A DNA stretch of 64,000 nucleotides, taken from the NCBI RefSeq assembly GCF_039541815.1, contig NZ_BAABGY010000002.1:124001-188000 (forward strand), in the 5' to 3' direction. The first letter of the stretch is position 1, and each line of letters starts with the position of its first letter. The notes beneath the pieces are model-generated. The model made no database searches. It was not told the DNA's origin and saw only the letters and a list, made by a program, of their open reading frames with translations. Below, piece after piece: positions 58,378-64,000 of this stretch. Source of the DNA: Flavisolibacter amylovorans (lineage in GTDB: Bacteria; Bacteroidota; Bacteroidia; Chitinophagales; Chitinophagaceae). Both the position numbers and the translations under genes were made by a program.

Positions 58378-61300
58378 ATGCGACCACTGCTCCTCGCGCT
58401 GCTGCTCTTCGGCAGCCTGCTCTCTCATTCCCAGGCGCGCTTCGCTTCCAACAGCGGGTGGGTCGTGCTGAAGCCCGCGCAGCTTGCGCGCTGTAAGGTG
58501 GAGGTAAGCGCCGATCCCTTCATCGCCAGCACCAAACTGGAACTGGAATTCTACAATCCCAACGACTCGGTGGTGGAAGTCCGGCACTACCTCAACCTCG
58601 ATCCCGACCAGGCGGTCACAGGCCTCGAGCTCGACCTCAATGGGCATTTCCGCGAAGGCAGCATCGAGGAGCGCTGGAAGGCCCGCCATGCCTACCAGGA
58701 GATCACCGGGCAGCGCATCGATCCTGCCCTGTTGCAGATGGACGGAGAAGGACGTTTCTTCCTGCGCGTGTACCCGGTGCCGGGCCACGGAAGGCGACGG
58801 GTGCGGATCACCCTGCAGCAGGTACTTCGTATGGGTAAGGACGGAGTTGCATACCAGCTTCCCCTTTCGCTGCGCGACACGCTGCAGGAGCTCGACGTGT
58901 CGGTAAATGTGGTGCGCGCCCCTGCGCTCCCGCTGGCGGGGGGCGGATTCCTGGCCGGCCGCAGCTTTGTTTCCGCTGAAGGAGGCTACCGGTTGACGCG
59001 TAGCGAGCGCGGCGTGGTGCCGGCTGCGCCCGTGGCGTTTGTGATGCCCCTGCCCGGGAGGTCCTGGTATTGCGGGTGGCAGCAGGAGGGAGGCACCGGC
59101 TTTCTGTTGCATGTGCAGCCGCAGCCCGATGAGTGGGTGCCGCTGAAGCCGAAGAGCGCGCTCGCTGTTTTGGATCCGGGCGTATTGGCCTTCAGCAGGG
59201 ATCAACAGCGTGAGCTGGCCTTCCTTAAGGAGTATATCTGGATGCATGGCATCAGCCGGCTTACGGTGCTGGTGTTGCGCGGCAACCGGAACGACACCCT
59301 GCACTACAATGCCGCGCAGCTGCGTGCCGGCGCCTGGGCCGATTCGCTCAGCAAGATGTCCTACGGCAGCTACGAGCGCCCCAGGCTGGTCGACCTTTCC
59401 GGGTTCCAGGCCGATGTAGGTTTCCTGGTTGCGGGGTGGAACCTCTCCGGTGTTCCGGTGCGCGGGGGCCGCATGCCCGTATTCCAGCTGCGCAACCGAA
59501 ACAATACCGCGCTTCACGCCGAGGGCGAGCGCGCCGAGGCGCTGCCCCATGTGGACCTTTCCCTCGTATCCTTGTCGGATGCCGTCGTGTCGGCCAGTCG
59601 CGTCCGGAGCGGGCTCACGGGCTTGCGCCGCACTTCGGGCCTGCCGGTACAGTACTACGCTACTACCGATGGCGGATGGACGGTCTACGGCGAGCTCGCC
59701 CCCGGCGATACCCTTCAGGCCCTGTACGGCGACGTGCGTACGGAACAGGTAGACGGACAATGGCGGCTGCCCGATGGTGCCGGCTGCAACGGTATCGATG
59801 CCACGCGGGTGCAGGCCTTGCTTCAGTACCGCCTGAAGCTGCGCACCGACTGGACGGAGCAGCTGCGCTTCGGAGCCCGCAACGGCATCGTCACCTACTA
59901 TGCCTCCTACATCGTGCTCGAGCGCGTGGAAGACTATATCAAGTACAATATCCGTCCGCCCAAGGACCTGGAGGAAGAGTGTGCCCGCCGGAATTTTGTG
60001 TGGCAGGACCGCACGCACCTGCTCAAGGACTGGACCGAGCTGGAGCTGCTGCAGGAAGCGGCAGCCGAGTACGGCAAGCGGCTCCGGATGTGGAACAGTG
60101 AAGCTCCCGCCATTGCTGTGGAGTCGCTCCCTGTGGTTAAGACAGAACAGGCGAAAGTAGCTTCGGCCGCTACCAGTACGGCAGGCACCCAGGGCGGGCA
60201 GCCGCTCAGCGGATCTGCACCCGGACTGAACGGGAACCGTCAGCAACTGAGCGAGGTGGTCGTAGTTGCTATGGGGCAGACGCGCGTTGCCCGTGATATG
60301 ACCACTTCCGTAGCCAGGGTGCGGTCGGCAGAGATCACCCAGGCGAAACCCCTGACGCTACAACAGGGACTCACCGGCAAAGTGTCGGGGCTTTCGATCC
60401 AGCAAACCAACAGCAGCGTGTTCGCCGACACCCGCATCACCCTGCGCGGCGTGCGCTCACTTACGGGCAACAACCAGCCGATGCTGGTGGTGGATGGCCT
60501 ACTGGTGCCGCTGAATTCGATCTCCTATATCAACCCGAATGATATTTCCGACGTCACGATCCTGAAGTCTTCCTCTGCCGCCGCGATCTATGGCGCTGAC
60601 GGGGTCAACGGGGCGATTGTAGTGACGCTGAAAAAGGGAAGTCGCTACGGTTACGCGCAGTACGATGGACGGAACCTGTACCGGCTGAAGGACATGGAAG
60701 ATGAGTGGTTCCTGACCGAATGGAAAGAGACGGAGCCCGCGAAGCGTCTGGACAAGTACCGGCAGCTGCGCCAGGAGGCCCGGTTCTCCGGGAACTCGAA
60801 GTTCTACTTCGATATGGCGCAGGTGCTCCATGCCGACGGGCACTTGGGTGAGGCGATGGGCGCCCTCCGCGTGGTGCTGGATTCGCTCGCGCCACGCAAC
60901 CACAACGCAAAGCGCGCCGCGGCCTACCTGATGGAGGAGTTCGGGCAGCTCACGGAGGCGATCGCCCTGCACCGCCAGCTGCTCCGCGCCGGCGGAGAGA
61001 TCCGTAGCTACCGCGACCTTGGTCTCGCGCTGTACCGAAGCGGGCATATCCAGGAAGCGGTGGACACGATGTATGCCGCCGTCCGGAAGGATTGGCTCCT
61101 GCGCGGCGAGCGGGTGCTGCCCTGGAAAGGACTGCTGCTGCAGGACATCAACATGATCGCGGCCGCGCACCGGGCAAACCTCGACCTGTCGGCGATACCG
61201 GAGGCGCTGCTCCGCCCCGTGCCCGCATCACTCCGCATCGTGGTGCAGTCGCTGGATGCGAACAGCTCCGGATACTTCGAAGTAGCAACACCCAACGGAA

Positions 61301-61590
61301 AGAAGATCACCCGCCAGCAAGGAAAGACGAATGAAGACGGCCTCATCAGCAACGGTAACCTGGGCGATGGGTTCGTGGAGTACCAGGCAGCGAAGGAGCG
61401 ACGCGGTACTTATGCACTGCGCCTGCGGGCTTATTACTCCGCGATGTGGGACCGCGATGCGCCTTCGATGCTCCGGGTGCTCGTGTGCCGCACGGCTGAA
61501 GGGCAACCGCCCGTGCTGACCGTGCGCAACGTCACGATGGATAATCAATACGGTGCCGTCGAGTTTGCCGAGGTGCCGGTTCCGCAGTGA
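58378..61590 (+). CDS. VIT-domain / SusC-type plug-domain / TPR fusion protein, secreted
   Basis: 1070 residues with a signal peptide (SLLSHSQA). Residues ~20-170 form a VIT domain (LKPAQLARCKVEVSADPFIA, WKARHAYQEITGQRIDP). A long middle part follows, with no intact vWA MIDAS seen. Residues ~625-760 form a TonB-dependent receptor plug of SusC type: LSEVVVVAMGQTRV, LTGKVSGLSIQQTNSS, ITLRGVRSLTGNNQPMLVVD, ISDVTILKSSSAAAIYG, NGAIVVTLKKG. TPR-like helices (~790-960) and a beta-rich end follow. The plug has no barrel after it, so it is not a transporter; it may dock to another receptor. Function unknown. Confidence 0.8.
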   Translation: MRPLLLALLLFGSLLSHSQARFASNSGWVVLKPAQLARCKVEVSADPFIASTKLELEFYNPNDSVVEVRHYLNLDPDQAVTGLELDLNGHFREGSIEERWKARHAYQEITGQRIDPALLQMDGEGRFFLRVYPVPGHGRRRVRITLQQVLRMGKDGVAYQLPLSLRDTLQELDVSVNVVRAPALPLAGGGFLAGRSFVSAEGGYRLTRSERGVVPAAPVAFVMPLPGRSWYCGWQQEGGTGFLLHVQPQPDEWVPLKPKSALAVLDPGVLAFSRDQQRELAFLKEYIWMHGISRLTVLVLRGNRNDTLHYNAAQLRAGAWADSLSKMSYGSYERPRLVDLSGFQADVGFLVAGWNLSGVPVRGGRMPVFQLRNRNNTALHAEGERAEALPHVDLSLVSLSDAVVSASRVRSGLTGLRRTSGLPVQYYATTDGGWTVYGELAPGDTLQALYGDVRTEQVDGQWRLPDGAGCNGIDATRVQALLQYRLKLRTDWTEQLRFGARNGIVTYYASYIVLERVEDYIKYNIRPPKDLEEECARRNFVWQDRTHLLKDWTELELLQEAAAEYGKRLRMWNSEAPAIAVESLPVVKTEQAKVASAATSTAGTQGGQPLSGSAPGLNGNRQQLSEVVVVAMGQTRVARDMTTSVARVRSAEITQAKPLTLQQGLTGKVSGLSIQQTNSSVFADTRITLRGVRSLTGNNQPMLVVDGLLVPLNSISYINPNDISDVTILKSSSAAAIYGADGVNGAIVVTLKKGSRYGYAQYDGRNLYRLKDMEDEWFLTEWKETEPAKRLDKYRQLRQEARFSGNSKFYFDMAQVLHADGHLGEAMGALRVVLDSLAPRNHNAKRAAAYLMEEFGQLTEAIALHRQLLRAGGEIRSYRDLGLALYRSGHIQEAVDTMYAAVRKDWLLRGERVLPWKGLLLQDINMIAAAHRANLDLSAIPEALLRPVPASLRIVVQSLDANSSGYFEVATPNGKKITRQQGKTNEDGLISNGNLGDGFVEYQAAKERRGTYALRLRAYYSAMWDRDAPSMLRVLVCRTAEGQPPVLTVRNVTMDNQYGAVEFAEVPVPQ

Positions 61591-61642
61591 TCGTAGAAAC
61601 ACGGTTTTGCATAAACGCTGCAAAAATATTCTGGACGAAAAA

Positions 61643-61675
61643 TTTGTTGGTACGCATTTCGTTTCTCTATTTTTG
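61643..61675 (+). promoter_or_regulatory. Near-consensus Bacteroidota promoter
   Basis: TTTG at 61643-61646 and a perfect TATTTTTG at 61668-61675 (21-nt spacer; 18 if the next TTG is used). It points to a transcript starting about 61682 with an A/C-rich leader ending AAAAACAACAACC at ATG 61709. Confidence 0.75.
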
Positions 61676-61708
61676 CCACGCAAACAACAGATCATAAAAA
61701 CAACAACC

Positions 61709-61795
61709 ATGCTCCGCATCACATTAAATAACAGCTATAAAGGATTCAGCCCGATGGGCGATCTTTTCTGCGGGGCCTGTATGGTTGAATGGTAG
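61709..61795 (+). CDS. 28-residue peptide in its own promoter-terminator unit
   Basis: ATG 61709 to TAG 61795; the peptide starts MLRITLNNSYKGFSPMGD and ends LFCGACMVEW. It has the best promoter in the window, a typical strong Bacteroidota leader, and a terminator 25 bp after the stop. The CxxC near the C-terminus and the short N-terminal part could suggest a modified peptide, a metal-binding peptide, or a reading frame on a small RNA. No known precursor family is recognised. The transcription unit is better supported than the peptide itself. Confidence 0.5.
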   Translation: MLRITLNNSYKGFSPMGDLFCGACMVEW

Positions 61796-61819
61796 TGTAA
61801 ACCAGAACTCAACATACTA

Positions 61820-61847
61820 AACCCCGCGGGCAACTGCGGGGTTTTTT
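61820..61847 (+). terminator. Rho-independent terminator of the 28-residue peptide unit
   Basis: AACCCCGC - 8-nt loop - GCGGGGTT then TTTT. Confidence 0.85.
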
Positions 61848-61891
61848 GTTTTCCGCAGCGGCCCGCCCGCCATAAATCTCTTTGCTCAAAA

Positions 61892-62038
61892 ATGAATTTG
61901 TGTAACGAACCGATACATACCCGCTCCATCGGACGCACCGCGTTCCTCCTGCTGCACGCCGCCGGCTCCCTCCAAAGCTGCACCGGCAGCCGCCTGGACG
62001 GCGCATGCCCCGACCCGAGGCCCCACCCTGCCTGTTAG
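61892..62038 (+). CDS. Possible 48-residue Cys-containing peptide
   Basis: ATG 61892 to TAG 62038; begins MNLCNEPIHTRSIGRTAFLL, has a short hydrophobic stretch and four Cys, and ends RPHPAC. TTTGC lies just before the ATG and a terminator lies 22 bp after the stop, so it sits in a compact unit like its neighbour. No homology recognised. GC-rich codons in the second half could also arise by chance. Confidence 0.35.
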   Translation: MNLCNEPIHTRSIGRTAFLLLHAAGSLQSCTGSRLDGACPDPRPHPAC

Positions 62039-62059
62039 CGCATACGCGTTACCGATAGC

Positions 62060-62092
62060 AGCCCGGCCCCGGAAGTGGTACCGGGCTTTTTT
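62060..62092 (+). terminator. Rho-independent terminator
   Basis: AGCCCGG - 14-nt loop - CCGGGCT followed by TTTTT. Confidence 0.75.
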
Positions 62093-62125
62093 GTGTCGCT
62101 ATTGATAACCGTTAAAACAACAGGT

Positions 62126-62422
62126 ATGGAAACAGGAAGGTATTGGGTGATCACCCGCTCGGGACGAAAGTTCCTCGTAGAGGAATGGGGCAGCAACCAC
62201 GTGCAGTGGGGCGACCTCGATCCCGCCACGAAAAAGCTGCACAAGGTGCGCGTAAAGGACGTAGAAGAAATTGGTGCCCACAACAGCATCATCAGCAAGG
62301 AGCGCGGATTCAAGAACATCTGTTTTCTCACCCCGGGCACCTCGGCGCTCGGCTACATCGACCTCATCGACGACTCGGGCGTTGAGCGTATCGAAAGCGC
62401 CGACGTTCAGTATGTCGACTAA
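62126..62422 (+). CDS. Hypothetical protein, 98 residues
   Basis: ATG 62126 after an A-rich leader (GTTAAAACAACAGGT) like that of the 28-residue peptide. The product begins METGRYWVITRSGRKFLVEE and has a beta-rich N-terminal half and a charged middle (DPATKKLHKVRVKDVEE). It ends SGVERIESADVQYVD. Cytoplasmic. Not recognised; size and composition suggest a small single-domain protein. Confidence 0.7.
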   Translation: METGRYWVITRSGRKFLVEEWGSNHVQWGDLDPATKKLHKVRVKDVEEIGAHNSIISKERGFKNICFLTPGTSALGYIDLIDDSGVERIESADVQYVD

Positions 62423-62583
62423 AAGTTGTCTTTGAACCGGTCGCTCCGCTCCTTTTCGTCAGGCGTTAGGCGTGAAGCGTGGGCGGAAGTGCCTGGCATG
62501 AGTCGTTTTCTGCTCATTCCGCAACCGCGTTTATGCATCATTATGCTACAAGAAGGTATTGATTTAGCGACAGCGTAAATAAT

Positions 62584-62592
62584 AAAGGAGGT
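62584..62592 (+). promoter_or_regulatory. Shine-Dalgarno AAAGGAGGT
   Basis: Exact complement to the anti-SD core, 4-nt gap (CATC) to ATG 62597. Confidence 0.7.
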
Positions 62593-62596
62593 CATC

Positions 62597-62680
62597 ATGA
62601 AGTTCCTCATCGCGGTGCTTGCCGTGCACTGGCTGCTGCAACGACTGCTGCCGGTGAAGCGCGGGGCCGCCAACGAATAA
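62597..62680 (+). CDS. 27-residue single-span membrane peptide behind a perfect Shine-Dalgarno
   Basis: ATG 62597 to TAA 62680; the peptide is MKFLIAVLAVHWLLQRLLPV followed by KRGAANE. AAAGGAGGT (62584-62592) ends 4 nt before ATG, the only strong Shine-Dalgarno seen in the window, in a phylum that rarely uses them. Hydrophobic core plus basic tail resembles small membrane toxins or regulatory peptides. It lies at the head of the leader that contains the tRNA-like array and the slipin gene. Confidence 0.5.
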   Translation: MKFLIAVLAVHWLLQRLLPVKRGAANE

Positions 62681-62804
62681 AGCTGCACTGCAGCAACAAG
62701 CTTCCTTAACGGGAAGAAGGGTATCAGCGATCGGAAGCCCGGACCAGGCGTGGGTTTCTGTATGGCCCCGCAGTGCGGCGTCGCCTCGGCGTCCGTATGC
62801 TGCC

Positions 62805-62963
62805 GGCACCGGTACTGTGCCCTCCATAACCTGTGGGTCGAAGGTTCAACTCCTTCTGGCGCTGAAAACGCCATAGCTCAGTGGTAGAGCAACAGACAAC
62901 CTGGGTTCGATTCCCAACCTGGCTTGAAACACCAGTTCTGGTAGAGAAGCGCTCAACACGCTT
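62805..62963 (+). ncRNA. Array of tRNA pieces in permuted order (T-arm, acceptor hairpin, D-arm)
   Basis: In order: a CCATAACCTGT segment with a CAT anticodon; T-arm GAAGG-TTCAACT-CCTTC (62840-62856); hairpin TGGCG-CTGAAAA-CGCCA (62857-62873); D-arm GCTC-AGTGGTA-GAGC (62876-62890) and ACAGA. The upstream CCTGT could pair with ACAGA as an anticodon stem (four of five bp). A second set follows: T-arm TGGG-TTCGATT-CCCA (62902-62916); hairpin CTGG-CTTGAAACA-CCAG; D-like TTC-TGGTAGA-GAA; and anticodon arm AAGCG-CTCAACA-CGCTT (62947-62963, CAA). No complete ordinary tRNA can be drawn. It lies upstream of the slipin gene. Decayed tRNA genes are the main alternative. Confidence 0.55.
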
Positions 62964-62998
62964 GCGGAGACGGTCGCTCCACAAAGGCCGACAACAAG

Positions 62999-63207
62999 GA
63001 GCCCGGCGCGTTTTCCGGATGTGCATCACCGTTAGGTTGCTGTACGTCGCCCGGGAAGCTGCCAGCGGCCGGATCGCCGGCCTGCGCTTACGCCCGCTGC
63101 CTGTCGTTGTTCACCCGCTCCCGGCAGGGGTGGATCCGGCAGCCGGCCCGCCGCGGCGCAGGAGGAGCCGGCCCCGCAACCGCCTGGGTGGAAACGAAGC
63201 CGGGCTC
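62999..63207 (+). promoter_or_regulatory. Long-range stem and terminator-like end in the slipin leader
   Basis: GAGCCCGGC (62999-63007) is exactly complementary to GCCGGGCTC (63199-63207), which is followed by TTTTATTA 32 bp before the slipin ATG. Between them lies a strong local hairpin, GGCCGG-ATCG-CCGGCC (about 63067-63082). No ORF is credible in this ~240-bp stretch. Possible attenuator. Confidence 0.4.
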
Positions 63208-63238
63208 TTTTATTACGAATGATTAAAACAGAGATACG

Positions 63239-64000
63239 ATGAAAAAGGTACGCATCGCTGCCGGACAGGCAGCACTGGTTTTCCGCAACGGCCACTACCG
63301 CCGCTTCCTTACCGAGGGGGTGTACTGGCTGTGGGCTTTCGACCAGGTTATGATCTACGACCGTGCGCAGCCCTTCGTGCCGGCACAGGAACTCGCCCTC
63401 CTGCTCCGCGACGAAGCACTGGCGGCCGAACTGGACGTGGTGGAAGTGAAAGACGGGCACATCGCGCTCCAATACACCGGCGGACTGCTCACCGCGGTGC
63501 TGCAGCCTGGTCGCTACGCGTTCTGGAAGGGGCTGATCGACTACCGCTTCGTGTTCGTCGACCTGACGAAGATCGACATCACCGAGCCCATCGACCGGGC
63601 AACGCTTACCGGCAAGCTGGTAGCGCCCTATGTGCGGGCCAACACCGTGGAAGCTTACGAGCGCGCCGTGCTCTTCGTAGACGGTAAGTACGTGGGCCAG
63701 CTGGAGCCCGGTGTGTACCTGTGGTGGAAGAACGCGATCCCGATCCAGGTGGGAAAGGTCGACACGCGGATGCAGCAGCTCGAGCTCAACGGCCAGGAGA
63801 TCCTGACCCGCGACAAGGCCATGCTGCGCGTGAACGCCTATGCCCGATACGCGGTCACCGACATCGAAAAGGCGCTCCTCGAAAACAAGGAGCACGAGCG
63901 CCAGCTTCATGTGCAGGTGCAGCTCGCGCTGCGGGAGTACATCGGCGGCTACGGCCTCGACGAGCTCCTCGAGAAGCGCAACGACCTCGCCCCCAACGTG
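63239..64000 (+). CDS. Slipin (stomatin/band-7) family protein, 3' end outside window
   Basis: 254 residues visible from ATG 63239; the frame is still open at the right edge. The N-terminal half holds three related strand-turn repeats: VFRNGHYRRFLTEGVYWLW, LQYTGGLLTAVLQPGRYAFW and LFVDGKYVGQLEPGVYLWW. The band-7 core follows (VGKVDTRMQQLELNGQEILT RDKAMLRVNAYARYAVTD, across ~178-215) with LLENKEHERQLHVQVQLALR. No N-terminal membrane span, unlike classical stomatins. From memory, this slipin type accompanies RtcB RNA ligase in bacterial RNA-repair operons; whether rtcB follows cannot be seen. Confidence 0.88.
   Translation, partial: MKKVRIAAGQAALVFRNGHYRRFLTEGVYWLWAFDQVMIYDRAQPFVPAQELALLLRDEALAAELDVVEVKDGHIALQYTGGLLTAVLQPGRYAFWKGLIDYRFVFVDLTKIDITEPIDRATLTGKLVAPYVRANTVEAYERAVLFVDGKYVGQLEPGVYLWWKNAIPIQVGKVDTRMQQLELNGQEILTRDKAMLRVNAYARYAVTDIEKALLENKEHERQLHVQVQLALREYIGGYGLDELLEKRNDLAPNV

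Noticed and set aside
61553..61795. 80-codon frame including the 28-residue peptide
   Set aside because: Its start lies in the end of the VIT/plug gene, upstream of the strong promoter, so the first ~52 codons would not be on the main transcript.
62478..62500. Sigma-54 promoter (CTGGCATGAGTCG...TGC) before the slipin leader
   Set aside because: The GG-to-GC spacing is about 15 nt rather than the required 10, so the match is not credible.
62870..62924. Ordinary tRNA gene (GCCATAG...TGGC)
   Set aside because: D-arm and T-arm are present but the anticodon arm is absent and only four acceptor pairs form, so it cannot be a functional standard tRNA.
62419..63029. Minus-strand frames with GVEPSTHRL / GNRTQVV / KELNLRPTGYG-like peptides
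   Set aside because: These peptide strings are the usual spurious translations of antisense tRNA sequence; they support the tRNA origin of the region rather than proteins.
63032..63910. 292-codon minus-strand frame
   Set aside because: Antisense to the slipin gene and its leader; no motif.

Overview
The window is a high-GC chromosomal segment from a member of the Bacteroidota, most likely Chitinophagaceae or a close relative. The evidence is a type IX secretion C-terminal domain at the left edge, a SusC-type plug domain, several Bacteroidota families (DUF2141, DUF4199, NdpA, fused IcmF, Mut7-C), promoters with the Bacteroidota -7 box TAnnTTTG, and almost no Shine-Dalgarno sequences. No rRNA, integrase, transposase or CRISPR array was seen. 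The content is mostly chromosomal housekeeping plus lineage-specific secreted proteins.

Layout. 1-7 kb: end of a T9SS cargo gene, then a leftward block mscS / secreted protein / lpxH / LUD protein / ftsH / rsfS, with ATGA overlaps. 7-15 kb: birA, small secreted proteins, peroxiredoxin, an M23 peptidase, two related membrane-anchored small proteins, and a lower-GC three-gene island (13.1-14.5 kb) resembling a bacteriocin-like protein with two small membrane proteins. 15-24 kb: carB, icmF, Mut7-C RNase, RDD protein, NdpA. 24-34 kb: secreted metalloprotease beside a serpin-like lipoprotein, an AmgK-RapZ fusion with MurU (peptidoglycan amino-sugar salvage), Sel1-repeat and PQQ-propeller proteins. 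34-49 kb: tricorn-like S41, M16, aspartic and M1 peptidases, membrane-tethered XRE and LuxR regulators, small lipoproteins. 49-58 kb: phosphoesterase, trehalase, RidA, a 3HCDH C-terminal-domain protein, hydrolase, then a DNA-damage-flavoured cluster: UmuD-like protein lacking both catalytic residues, degenerate 2H protein, SRAP/YedK protein, PA0069-type radical SAM protein. 58-61.6 kb: a VIT / TonB-plug / TPR fusion. 61.6-64 kb: very small transcription units, a 27-residue membrane peptide behind a perfect Shine-Dalgarno, an array of tRNA pieces in permuted order, and the start of a slipin gene.

Two themes stand out. First, almost every intergenic space carries short tandem arrays with a 7-9 bp period. 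They come from a dozen sequence families, often in inverted pairs, and they repeatedly provide stop codons, start codons or protein ends of neighbouring genes. Second, the right end (about 61.6-64 kb) looks like the front of an unusual RNA-related locus: tRNA-half-like sequences with acceptor stems closed by short loops, in the leader of a slipin gene. Slipin genes are known from RtcB-type RNA repair operons, but no RtcB lies inside this window, so that link is inference.

Many genes (mscS, ndpA, the 8.3 kb protein, the 25.3 kb protein, amgK-rapZ, the 3HCDH-like gene and others) have a TAnnTTTG-like box ending only 3-7 nt before the ATG, which implies leaderless mRNAs.
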